Assembly: GCA_963696665.1 (NCBI GenBank)
Contig: CAVOLE010000044.1
Location: 114,831-178,830, forward strand
Direction of reading: 5' to 3'
Source: Roseiarcus sp963696665
Lineage (GTDB): Bacteria > Pseudomonadota > Alphaproteobacteria > Rhizobiales > Beijerinckiaceae
Length of the DNA stretch: 64,000 nt
Shown: positions 1 to 7,582 of the stretch, one piece after another
Layout: each line of letters starts with the position of its first letter
Numbering within the stretch: the first letter of the stretch is position 1
The notes under the pieces: model-generated
Seen by the model: only the letters and a program-made list of their open reading frames with translations
Databases searched by the model: none
Told to the model about the DNA's origin: nothing
Program-made: the position numbers and the translations under genes

Positions 1-863
1 ATCGCCGCAGTCGCGAGCGCCGCGATCGTCCACCAGTTGATTCCGGACGAGCCTGTCTGGCTCGCCACCATGACCGGGAGGGTCTGCGCGTCAAATCCGG
101 TCAGGAGCGAGGCGAAGAAATATTCGTTCCAGCAGAGAACGAGCGACAGGATGAAGGCCGCGACCATGCCCGGCAGCGCGATCGGGAGGACGATGCGGAG
201 GAACGCGCCCCAGGTCGTGCAGCCGTCCACCAGCGCCGCCTGCTCCATCTCCGGAGGGATTGTGTCAAACTGGTCGCGCATCACCCAGATGACGATCGGC
301 AGGACCATGAGCGTGTAGACGAGGATGAGTTCGAGGCGGGTGTCGAGCAGCGCCAGCTCTTTGTATAGAACGAGAAACGGCAGCGCGAGGACGACCGGCG
401 GCAGAATGAGCTGCGAGACGAAGAAGAACGAGAGGTCCTTGTTGCGCCACGGGCCGAACTTGTAATCGAAACGGCTGAGCCCGTAGGCGGCGAGCGAGCC
501 GATGAGAATTGCGAAAGCGGAGGCGCCGACTGAGCAGATGACGCTGTTGACGAACTTCTTCAAGAATTCATCCCTCACGTCCGAGGTCGCAAATATCGTG
601 TCGGGGGAAAGCCCGAGCGACTGCCATCCTTTCCAGGACGGCGCGAAATCGACCCATGGGACGAGGTGGCCCTGGACGACGTCGCGCCCGAGCTTCACCG
701 AGGTCGAGAGTGTCCAGTAGATTGGGAAAAGCGCGATGAACGTCCAGAGGATGAGGAGCGCGTAAACGATCGTTTTGCCGCCGAAGCGCGCGACCCGGGA
801 CGCCAATGATCCAGCTTCGATCTGGCCCTCGTCCGCCGCCGAGTTCGCGATCGCGGTCGTCAC
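1..863 (-). CDS. Sugar ABC transporter permease, MalG type (partial, runs off left edge)
   Basis: Inner-membrane permease of a carbohydrate-type ABC importer (binding-protein-dependent transport family). I translated it from the minus strand: a GTG start at 863 preceded by GGAGAG seven bases upstream, and an open frame to base 1 (about 287 residues visible). There is an N-terminal membrane segment after about 25 residues, further hydrophobic segments, and the cytoplasmic EAA loop that contacts the ATPase (EQAALVDGCTTWGAF, near residue 210), followed by WNEYFFASLLTG, typical of MalG-like subunits. It is the last visible gene of the minus-strand transporter operon and lies 42 bases downstream of the MalF-type partner. 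The C-terminus is outside the window. The substrate is not readable from the permease. Confidence 0.9.
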   Translation of the reverse strand, partial: MTTAIANSAADEGQIEAGSLASRVARFGGKTIVYALLILWTFIALFPIYWTLSTSVKLGRDVVQGHLVPWVDFAPSWKGWQSLGLSPDTIFATSDVRDEFLKKFVNSVICSVGASAFAILIGSLAAYGLSRFDYKFGPWRNKDLSFFFVSQLILPPVVLALPFLVLYKELALLDTRLELILVYTLMVLPIVIWVMRDQFDTIPPEMEQAALVDGCTTWGAFLRIVLPIALPGMVAAFILSLVLCWNEYFFASLLTGFDAQTLPVMVASQTGSSGINWWTIAALATAA

Positions 864-905
864 AAGGGTCTCTCCAGGACGCGCCAAGCTTCCATTCCTT
901 CGCCG

Positions 906-2000
906 TCAGGTCATCTTCTGCATGTAGCGGTTGGCGACCTTCAGGAGAAGCATGATGAAGACAATGATGATAACGAGGTAGACTTCGGCGACCATTGTCG
1001 CATAGCCGACGTTGGAGCGGTCCCGGTATTCCCGGTAGACGAAGCTCGAGATCGTGTCGGTTGCGCCGGCAGGGCCGCCCGACGTGACATTGATCACGAT
1101 GTCCGCAAGCTTCAGTTCAAAGATGGTCCGCAGGATGATCGCGGTCACGCTTACCGGAAGCATCAGCGGAAACGTGATCTCCCAGAAGGATTGCCAGGCG
1201 TTCGCTCCATCAACCTTGGCGGCTTCTTTCACTTCATGCGGCAGCGCCTGCAAGCCTGCGAGCAGGAGGATCACCATGAACGGGATCCAGACCCAGGCGT
1301 CCATGGCGATGATTGTCGTCCGGGCGATCCAGGGGTCGGTGAAAAAAGCGACGTTCTCCCAGCCGAGCCATCTGGCGAAATTCGCGAGGGGCCCGAAGCG
1401 GTTTTCCATGAGCGACTTGCCGACCATCCAGCTCACGGCCACTGGACTGAGCATGAACGGCATAAGAAACGCGACGCGGAAGAACTTTCGCGCGCGGATA
1501 TCGGCGTTCAGCAGCATAGCAAGGCCAAAGGCGATCACGTACTGAACGAGCACCGTCAACACGTAGAAGACCATGTTGCCGAGCGCGTTCCAGAAATAGG
1601 AATCGCTCCAAAGGGTGCGAAGATTGTCGAGTCCGTTGAAGTGGTGGCCGGACTCGGCATTCAAATTCCAGTCGGTGAAGGCGATATAGAGACCGAAGAT
1701 GGTCGGGAAGATCACCATCGCCGCGGTGAACAATAGGGCGGGAAGCACGAACAGCGTTTGCTTGCCGGCTTCGCCGTGCCGGAGGACCTGGCTCGCGCCG
1801 AGCGCCAAGGCCCAGAGCACGAAGACGTAGAGGGTTGGGCGCCAGTTGGCGAACGGCAATGAGACAAGGCCGAGCGCCCCAGCCAGTTGCAAAGCGGCGA
1901 TCCCGACGAGCAATACTGAAGCAAGGCGAAAGATCCAGGCGCCGACCGACGCTTGCCCAGGGGGGATGCCTTCGTGCGCCTCGAATTTGCCGCTGCTCAT
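906..2000 (-). CDS. Sugar ABC transporter permease, MalF type
   Basis: Second inner-membrane subunit of the sugar-type importer, 364 aa. The N-terminal third has extra hydrophobic segments before the transport domain, as in MalF/UgpA-like subunits. The EAA loop is clear at about residues 258-277 (EAAKVDGANAWQSF), followed by the last membrane spans. It sits between the binding-protein gene upstream (111-base gap) and the MalG-type permease downstream, so the two should form the heterodimeric channel. ATG at 2000 is the first good start. Family assignment is firm; the substrate is inferred only from the neighbours (ribokinase, hexulose-phosphate enzymes). Confidence 0.92.
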   Translation of the reverse strand: MSSGKFEAHEGIPPGQASVGAWIFRLASVLLVGIAALQLAGALGLVSLPFANWRPTLYVFVLWALALGASQVLRHGEAGKQTLFVLPALLFTAAMVIFPTIFGLYIAFTDWNLNAESGHHFNGLDNLRTLWSDSYFWNALGNMVFYVLTVLVQYVIAFGLAMLLNADIRARKFFRVAFLMPFMLSPVAVSWMVGKSLMENRFGPLANFARWLGWENVAFFTDPWIARTTIIAMDAWVWIPFMVILLLAGLQALPHEVKEAAKVDGANAWQSFWEITFPLMLPVSVTAIILRTIFELKLADIVINVTSGGPAGATDTISSFVYREYRDRSNVGYATMVAEVYLVIIIVFIMLLLKVANRYMQKMT

Positions 2001-2111
2001 AGAGCCAGGTCCGTTTCGGCGGCAAGAGCGACCACGGCCCCGCGCGCAGTCGGGCGCCGGCAGCGCGTTCTTCGCCGCCGACGCCTGGTCTCTCGAGAAA
2101 GGACGGCTTGC

Positions 2112-3776
2112 TCAGGCAAGGCCCATTGCAATCCTATAGTACTTCACCTGGTTCTCCCGCCCGAGTTTGTCAGTCAGCTTCTCCCAGGCGGCCGCGACAT
2201 TGTCGGCGCCCTGCTGAGCGGTCTGCTTGCCCGCGAATGTCTTCTGCAGTTCATCCTCGGCAATGCTGTAGTACTGGAAGATGCCTGGGATGCGCGGCTC
2301 GATCGACGAGTTCGGATGGTTGTACGACGTCGACTGCGAGTCCATGTAGGAGCCAATATACTTCTTGTCGTAGCCGGCGAGCGCCCACAGGTCGAGGTTG
2401 GTGTGGCTCTTCCGATAGGGCTGGAATCCGGAGGGATAGGCCGCCGTCCACATCGACAGGTCCTTGCCGCCAAGATGCGCGGCCGCGCTCCACGCGGCCT
2501 TATGGCGTTTCTCATCGCTGTCAACCCTCTTCATCACATAGATGCCCCAGCCAAGATAGGCCATGTTGGGGGCGACGTTAGGCCCGGTGGGCAGCTTCTC
2601 CCACTGACCCTTGCGGAAGTTGTACACGTCGTCGGAGGCGGGCAATATGTCGAAGTCGAGCACGTCGCCGATCGTCGCCGTGTCGCTGGTCTTGGCGACG
2701 GTGCCGATATCGCCCCACCACTCGAGCAGCGAGCCCGTGCCGGTCAAGAACTGCTGGAACGCGGTCGTGTTGGGGTCGGCGTTGATCTGATCCCCGGGCT
2801 CGCTGGGGAGGGCGTCAACGACGTCCTGGATCGCGCGCACCCAACCTGGGTTGTTGACGAGCGGCTTCATATTCTCGTCGAACATCCAGTTCTTTTCGCC
2901 GGGATATTTGGTGTAGGCCGTCGAACGGCTCGCGGTGAAATAGAACTGGAACCCGCCCCACGGCTTCGGTTGATCGAGGAAGCCGTAGACCTCCTTGCCC
3001 TTGACCTTCTTGCCTTTGAGGAACTTGGTGATCTGCTGCAACTGCTGCCAGGTCTTTGGCGGACCCCAGTCGGCCAAGCCGGCCTTGTCATTCCAGCCCG
3101 CCCATTGCTTGGCCAGGTCGGCGTCGCCGAAGACGTCTGTGCGTCGGTTCATCGTATGGCAATCGCTGTCGATGCAGGTGCGATGGATCTTGCCGTTCCA
3201 GGTGCCGACGGGCGGTTTGAGGTAGTTGACGTAGTCGTCGAAATCGATCTGCGTCTTGACCCAGTCGGGCATCTCCGAGAGCAGGTCCTTGACCCCCATG
3301 TCGCCTTCGAAAGGCGCGCCCATCTCGAGAATATCGAAGTCAGCGGTGCCAGTCGCAATCGACTGCTGGAGCCTTGCATTGTAGTCGGCCTGCGCCAGAT
3401 CGATCCATTTGATCGAGGCTCCCGTGTAGGCTTCCCACGGCTTCAAGAAACCGCGAAACAGGAAGTTGTGGAGATTCTGGTTGTTGAGCCCCATGAAGGA
3501 GAACTCGACGCCGGCAAATTCGCCCTGCTTCACGTTAGCCTTGGTCGGCCCGAGACAGAGCGCCCCGACCTTCTGCCAATCGGCGTCGGTCGGCGAACCG
3601 TTGCCGGCGCCGGGGATTTTCATGATCTGAGCGACAACGCTGTCTTCGGCGAAGGACGGGGTGGACGACAGGACGGACGAGCTTGCAGCCAGCGCTGCGG
3701 CGCCGGCCGCCCCTTTCAGGACATCGCGCCGGCTTCTCTGCATCGCCATGAGCACTTCGTAGACGTGGACACGCAT
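2112..3776 (-). CDS. ABC transporter substrate-binding protein with Tat signal
   Basis: Large (554 aa) extracellular solute-binding protein, family-1 type, the periplasmic receptor of the importer encoded downstream. The N-terminus carries a twin-arginine motif (SRRDVLKG, residues 15-22) followed by an alanine-rich hydrophobic stretch and a likely cleavage near STPSFA, so it is probably exported folded by Tat. Met10 or Met12 are alternative starts that place the twin arginines nearer the N-terminus. The protein is longer than the usual 400-450 aa sugar-binding proteins. It lies downstream of the ATPase and the creatininase-like remnant and upstream of both permeases. The ligand is unknown; a sugar or polyol fits the context. 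Confidence 0.9.
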   Translation of the reverse strand: MRVHVYEVLMAMQRSRRDVLKGAAGAAALAASSSVLSSTPSFAEDSVVAQIMKIPGAGNGSPTDADWQKVGALCLGPTKANVKQGEFAGVEFSFMGLNNQNLHNFLFRGFLKPWEAYTGASIKWIDLAQADYNARLQQSIATGTADFDILEMGAPFEGDMGVKDLLSEMPDWVKTQIDFDDYVNYLKPPVGTWNGKIHRTCIDSDCHTMNRRTDVFGDADLAKQWAGWNDKAGLADWGPPKTWQQLQQITKFLKGKKVKGKEVYGFLDQPKPWGGFQFYFTASRSTAYTKYPGEKNWMFDENMKPLVNNPGWVRAIQDVVDALPSEPGDQINADPNTTAFQQFLTGTGSLLEWWGDIGTVAKTSDTATIGDVLDFDILPASDDVYNFRKGQWEKLPTGPNVAPNMAYLGWGIYVMKRVDSDEKRHKAAWSAAAHLGGKDLSMWTAAYPSGFQPYRKSHTNLDLWALAGYDKKYIGSYMDSQSTSYNHPNSSIEPRIPGIFQYYSIAEDELQKTFAGKQTAQQGADNVAAAWEKLTDKLGRENQVKYYRIAMGLA

Positions 3777-4106
3777 GGATTATTCCTCCCTCTTGCGCCG
3801 ACTAGCGATTCCGGACCAGGATGGCGCCGCGCCCGCACTCCGGAAGCGCGGCTAGCGCAAGCTCCAAGATTTAAGCGGGCGTTTTCCGGCAAAGTCAATC
3901 GCGCGCGCCTTGGGAATTTTTGACGAGGTTCGCCTCGCGCTCCAGGATCCCGAGGCGCCCGGTTACGGCGAGCGTGTCCATGCCCACCGCCATGGTATTC
4001 GAGCACCCCCACGGCCAAAACGACGGGCCAACGCCCATCAATGGCCGCGCGGATCTCACGCGGCAGCATAGTAACGCATGACGCCCCCGGTGACGTCCGC
4101 CCTTGG
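3777..4106. other. Gap between ATPase and binding-protein genes
   Basis: This 330-base stretch separates two minus-strand genes of the same transporter. It holds the creatininase-family remnant listed separately (3895-4069). The remaining part just upstream of the binding protein contains a GGAGG-like ribosome site close to 3780-3785 on the minus strand and no recognisable operator. I see no complete gene. Confidence 0.6.
3895..4069 (-). pseudogene. Creatininase-family amidohydrolase, N-terminal remnant
   Basis: Read on the minus strand from an ATG at 4069, the sequence gives MLPREIRAAIDGRWPVVL, then VGVLEYHG, which is the characteristic start of creatininase-family hydrolases (leading to the metal-binding EYHG..H block). 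The frame then breaks, and one base out it continues as AVGMDTLAVTGRLGILERE, again like the family, before a stop at 3895. Full family members are about 250 aa; this is about 58 codons. The break lies in an ATGGCG context where a short slippage deletion between direct repeats would remove the metal-binding EH residues. It sits 37 bases after the ATPase stop, so it was once part of the operon. It is non-functional. Confidence 0.7.
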
Positions 4107-5169
4107 CTATTGGAGCCGCTTGCCGCTTTCGGCGTCGAACAGGTGGACCGCATCCAAATTTGGCGAGAGCAGCATGGTCTCGCCCGGCTGAGCCGAGATG
4201 CGGTCCCGAAGGACGGTGACGATCGGGTGGCCTCCGACCTTGGCGAACACCTGGGTTTCCGAGCCGGTCGGCTCGACCACCGAAACCTCGGCCTTGAAGT
4301 CGCCGCCAATGGCCAGGTGTTCAGGCCGAATCCCATAGATGCAGGGGCGTCCATTAATGTTGCCCGGCGCCGACTTGAGCGGCAGCTCGACGCCGCCCTC
4401 GGTCACGAAAACAGGCTTTCCGTTGAGGGTTACAGACCCTTTGAGCAAATTCATCGACGGGGAGCCGATAAAGCTCGCGACGAACAGAGTCGTGGGCCGA
4501 TCGTAGAGCTCAAGCGGAGCGCCCATCTGCTCGACGACGCCATCGCGCATGACCACAATTCGATCCGCCATCGTCATGGCTTCGATCTGGTCGTGCGTGA
4601 CATAGATGGTCGTAGTCTTCAGGCGCTGATGCAATTCCTTGATTTCGGCCCGCATCTGGACCCGCAGCTGAGCGTCGAGGTTCGAAAGCGGCTCGTCGAA
4701 CAGAAAGACCTGCGGATCGCGCACAATCGCCCGCCCCATTGCCACGCGCTGCCGTTGGCCGCCGGACAATTGCCGAGGGTAGCGGGAAAGGTACGGAGCG
4801 ACATGAAGGATGTCGGCGGCGCGCTTAACGCGGGACTGAATCTCATCTTTTGGCGTATTGCGCAGCTTGAGCCCGAAACTCATGTTCTGTTCCACAGTTT
4901 TGTGCGGGTAAAGCGCGTAATTTTGGAAGACCATCGCAATGTCGCGGTCTCTCGGCGCCAGGTTGTTGACCACTCGCGGGCCGATCTTGACCTTTCCCTC
5001 GGTGATCGAACTCGAGACCGGCGATCATTCGCAGAAGTGTGGATTTCCCGCAGCCGGACGGCCCCACGAGGGTGACGAACTCCCCGTCGGCGATCGATAA
5101 CGAGACGCCATGAATGACTTCGACGCCACCATAAGCCTTGCGTGCGTTGACAACGTCGACCGACGCCAT
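4107..5169 (-). CDS. Sugar ABC transporter ATP-binding protein, UgpC/MsmK type (one-base frameshift)
   Basis: ATPase of the sugar importer, about 353 aa once one extra base is removed. It starts at 5169 with MASVDVVNARKAYGG; Walker A is GPSGCGKST, Q-loop is VFQNYALYP, signature is LSGGQRQR, Walker B is VFLFDEPLSNLD and the H-loop is THDQIEAM. The C-terminal 110 residues form the OB-like regulatory domain of the MalK/UgpC group. Just after IAGLE the frame shifts at 5008-5013, where the plus strand reads GAACTC; removing one base restores GLESITEGKVKIG. The total length (1063 bases) is one more than a multiple of three. The indel is probably a sequencing error at a GANTC site (see findings). 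This is the only sugar-type ATPase gene in the window. Confidence 0.88.
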
Positions 5170-5367
5170 TCTTCTGTCTCCCAACGCGATTTTCGATGCG
5201 ATGTCAGGCGAGCGTAGTTTATTGCCGAATTGGCGTCGAGCCCGGAGAACCCTAAGGGACGTTGCAAGCTCCGGGCCAACTGCGGGCGAGCGAGGGGTCA
5301 AGAGCACAGGTCGCGTATAGAAGCCGGGAGCGAGCGATCGCGCGGCTCCAAATGAACGGGAGGGGAA
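5170..5367. promoter_or_regulatory. Divergent promoter region between transporter and ribokinase operons
   Basis: These 198 bases separate the minus-strand ABC operon (start 5169) from the plus-strand ribokinase (start 5368), so both promoters must lie here. A strong ribosome site (GGGAGGGGAA) precedes the ribokinase ATG. I could not find a convincing palindromic operator, and no regulator gene is adjacent. Confidence 0.55.
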
Positions 5368-6318
5368 ATGAACGAGGGGCGGAGGCCGCGCATCGCAGTC
5401 GTCGGCAGCAACATGGTGGATCTCGTCACCTATGTGGATCGGATGCCGATCAGGGGTGAAACCGTCGAGGCGCCGAGCTTCGAAATGGGACACGGCGGCA
5501 AGGGAGCCAATCAGGCGGTGGCCGCCGCCAAGCTGGGCGCATCGGTGGTGATGGTCACAGCCGTCGGCGACGACATGTTCGCCGACGCCACCATCCGCAA
5601 TCTCGAGGCGCTTGGGATCGATACGAGCCATATCCGGCGGGTGAAGGGAAAGCCCAGCGGGGTCGCCCCGATCATGGTCGAGCCGAACGGCGAGAACTCG
5701 ATCCTGATCGTGAAGGGAGCGAACGCCGATCTTTCGCCCGGCGATATCGATCGCGCCGCGGACGTTCTGAAGACCTGCGATCTCATCCTGATGCAGCTCG
5801 AGGTTCCACTCGAAACCGTCTACGCGGCCATCGCCTTCGGCAAGCGCCACGGTGTAAAGACGGTGCTCAATCCGGCTCCGGCGACGGCGGCGCTCGACGT
5901 CGAGCGAATCCGCGATGTGACCTTCTTCATCCCCAACGAAACCGAGCTTGCGATCCTGACCGGCATGCCGGTCGATACGGAATCGAACATCGTGACCGCC
6001 GCCCGAAGCCTGCTCGACAAGGGGATTGGGACCGTCATTGTCACGCTCGGCTCGCGCGGCGCGCTCCTGACAACGCCGACCGATGCGCAAAAAATTGAGC
6101 CGGTCCCGGTGAAGGCTGTCGACACGACAGGCGCCGGCGACGCCTTCGTCGGCAGTTTCGCGCGTTTCTTCGCGGCCGGGGTCCCTCTCGAGGCCGCTTT
6201 GAAACAAGCCGCGCTCTATGCCGCGGACTCGGTCACTCGGCGCGGCACCCAGAAAGCCTACGCATCCGCAGATGAGTTCAAGACATTTTGTGAAACGTTG
6301 GCCGGATCGGCCAGGTAG
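5368..6318 (+). CDS. rbsK: PfkB-family sugar kinase (ribokinase-like)
   Basis: Cytoplasmic ATP-dependent carbohydrate kinase, 316 aa, the usual ribokinase length. It shows the N-terminal sugar-binding signature GHGGKGANQAVAAAKLGA (about residues 37-54), the N-P-A-P-A block, the NETE motif and the C-terminal PfkB signature DTTGAGDAFVGSF containing the catalytic Asp (about residue 255). The start ATG follows GGGAGGGGAA. It is the first gene of the plus-strand operon and is followed by HPS and PHI homologues. It probably phosphorylates the sugar brought in by the divergent transporter. Ribose is the default substrate for the family, but the context allows another pentose or a hexulose. Confidence 0.9.
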   Translation: MNEGRRPRIAVVGSNMVDLVTYVDRMPIRGETVEAPSFEMGHGGKGANQAVAAAKLGASVVMVTAVGDDMFADATIRNLEALGIDTSHIRRVKGKPSGVAPIMVEPNGENSILIVKGANADLSPGDIDRAADVLKTCDLILMQLEVPLETVYAAIAFGKRHGVKTVLNPAPATAALDVERIRDVTFFIPNETELAILTGMPVDTESNIVTAARSLLDKGIGTVIVTLGSRGALLTTPTDAQKIEPVPVKAVDTTGAGDAFVGSFARFFAAGVPLEAALKQAALYAADSVTRRGTQKAYASADEFKTFCETLAGSAR

Positions 6319-6405
6319 ACGTTCATACACGTTGCCACGATGTGACTCAACTTCTAAGTCTGCTTCACAGCGTCAGAAATTGTGTTGTCGGGGAGAAAGC
6401 GCTCG

Positions 6406-7065
6406 TTGTTGCTGCAGGTTGCGATCGACAAGGCGGAGAGCCTCAGCGTCATCGCTGAGGTGCGAGGGATCGCTGACATCATCGAGATCGGCACCCCGCT
6501 CCTCAAGCGGTTCGGCATCGGGGCGATCGCCACGGCGCGGGAGCTTTGTCCGGACACGCCGCTTCTCGCCGACACCAAGACCGTGGACGCCGGAGACCTC
6601 GAAGCTGAGATGGTGTTTGGGGCAGGGGCGCGGCTCATGACGGTTCTGTCCTCGACCTCGCGCGCCACCCACGCGGCGGTCGGAACGGTCGCGGCGCGCT
6701 TCGGAGCCTTTGTCGTCCTCGACACCATCACCGAATCCGGAAAGCCCGAGCTTTTGCCTGCGAGCGCGACCTTTCCGGAAAGCTTCGCCTATGTCGGCGT
6801 TCATGCTCCGACCGACGCCAGAGCCGCTGGCGACCGGTCAACTCAGCATATCGACGCCGTTTCGGAGATGCGCCGTCGAGGATTCCGCGTTGCGCTCGCC
6901 GGCGGACTGGGGCCGGAGACCCTTGACGCCGTGCTCGAGGCCGAACCGGAGATCGTGATCGTCGGGGCCGCCATCACCGGCGCAAACGATCCCAGAAGGG
7001 TTGCTAAATGGATCAAGGACCGATTGCGCAATCCGGGGCGTGGCTGGCCGTCGGACGCGAGATAG
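6406..7065 (+). CDS. hxlA: 3-hexulose-6-phosphate synthase / KGPDC-type OMP decarboxylase superfamily
   Basis: Single-domain (beta/alpha)8 protein of the HPS/KGPDC group, about 219 aa. HPS condenses formaldehyde with ribulose 5-phosphate to D-arabino-3-hexulose 6-phosphate, reversibly. Seen here: LLQVAIDKAESL at the N-terminus, IIEIGTPLLKRFG, and the DTKTVDAG block (DxKxxD, metal and catalytic residues), then GGLGPETL and the C-terminal phosphate-binding VGAAITGANDP. I chose TTG at 6406 because GGGGAGAAAG lies 6 bases upstream; GTG 6382 is an in-frame alternative. The downstream PHI homologue overlaps it by 58 bases. That pairing favours HPS over keto-gulonate-phosphate decarboxylase, though sequence alone cannot exclude the latter. 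Confidence 0.82.
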   Translation: MLLQVAIDKAESLSVIAEVRGIADIIEIGTPLLKRFGIGAIATARELCPDTPLLADTKTVDAGDLEAEMVFGAGARLMTVLSSTSRATHAAVGTVAARFGAFVVLDTITESGKPELLPASATFPESFAYVGVHAPTDARAAGDRSTQHIDAVSEMRRRGFRVALAGGLGPETLDAVLEAEPEIVIVGAAITGANDPRRVAKWIKDRLRNPGRGWPSDAR

Positions 7066-7554
7066 CCGAGACGCTCGAGCGCGTGGAGGCTCGCGCGTTC
7101 CGGCGCTTCGTCGAAGCGTTCAGGGATGAGCAGCGGCGCTGGTTCTTCTCTGGCCAGGGACGTTCTGGCCTTGTGGCGGAAATGGCCGCGATGCGGTTCA
7201 TGCATGTGGGTCGCCTTCATTTTGTCGGCGAAGCGACCGCTCCGTCCATCCGGGCGGGGGGATGGGCTCATTCTCGTGTCCGGCTCCGGTGCGACGCCAG
7301 TCACCGTCCACTTCGCTCGCATAGCAAAAGACGAGGGGGCCGCGATCGCCTTGATCACTTGGGAACGGGACAGCGCGCTTGCGAAACTCGCCCACTTCGT
7401 CCTTCAAGTTCCCATCGAGGCGACGCGGCAATTCGGCGGGAGCCTGTTTGAGCGGACGAGCCTCATTCTCCTCGATGCGATCGTCCTTGAGCTGATGCAG
7501 ACCGTCCCCGATCCGCACAAGATGATGCTTGGCCGCCGTACGAACTTGCAATAG
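7008..7554 (+). CDS. hxlB: 6-phospho-3-hexuloisomerase, SIS domain (frameshift in G run)
   Basis: SIS-domain sugar-phosphate isomerase, about 182 aa after correction; PHI converts D-arabino-3-hexulose 6-phosphate to fructose 6-phosphate. ATG 7008 follows AGAAGGG, overlapping the end of the HPS gene by 58 bases. Visible blocks are FSGQGRSGLVAEMAAMRFMH (phosphate-binding loop), GEATAPSIRAG, then, one base out of frame, DGLILVSGSGATPVTVHFA, and a C-terminal QFGGSLFERTSLILLDAIV typical of PHI. The break falls in a run of six G at 7256-7261; with five G the frame is open to the stop at 7552-7554. The total of 547 bases is one over a multiple of three. Homopolymer error or a true mutation are both possible. 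Confidence 0.8.
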
Positions 7555-7582
7555 CGACCGCCGACTTGTCGCGCGCCTCGCT

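Noticed and set aside
1953..3923. 656-codon plus-strand open frame
   Set aside because: It is antisense to the substrate-binding protein gene, rich in arginine, leucine and valine, and has no domain; it is a shadow caused by GC-rich codon use.
4843..6330. 495-codon minus-strand open frame spanning the ribokinase and ATPase start
   Set aside because: Its last part is the real N-terminus of the ATPase before the frameshift; the rest is antisense to the ribokinase and non-coding.
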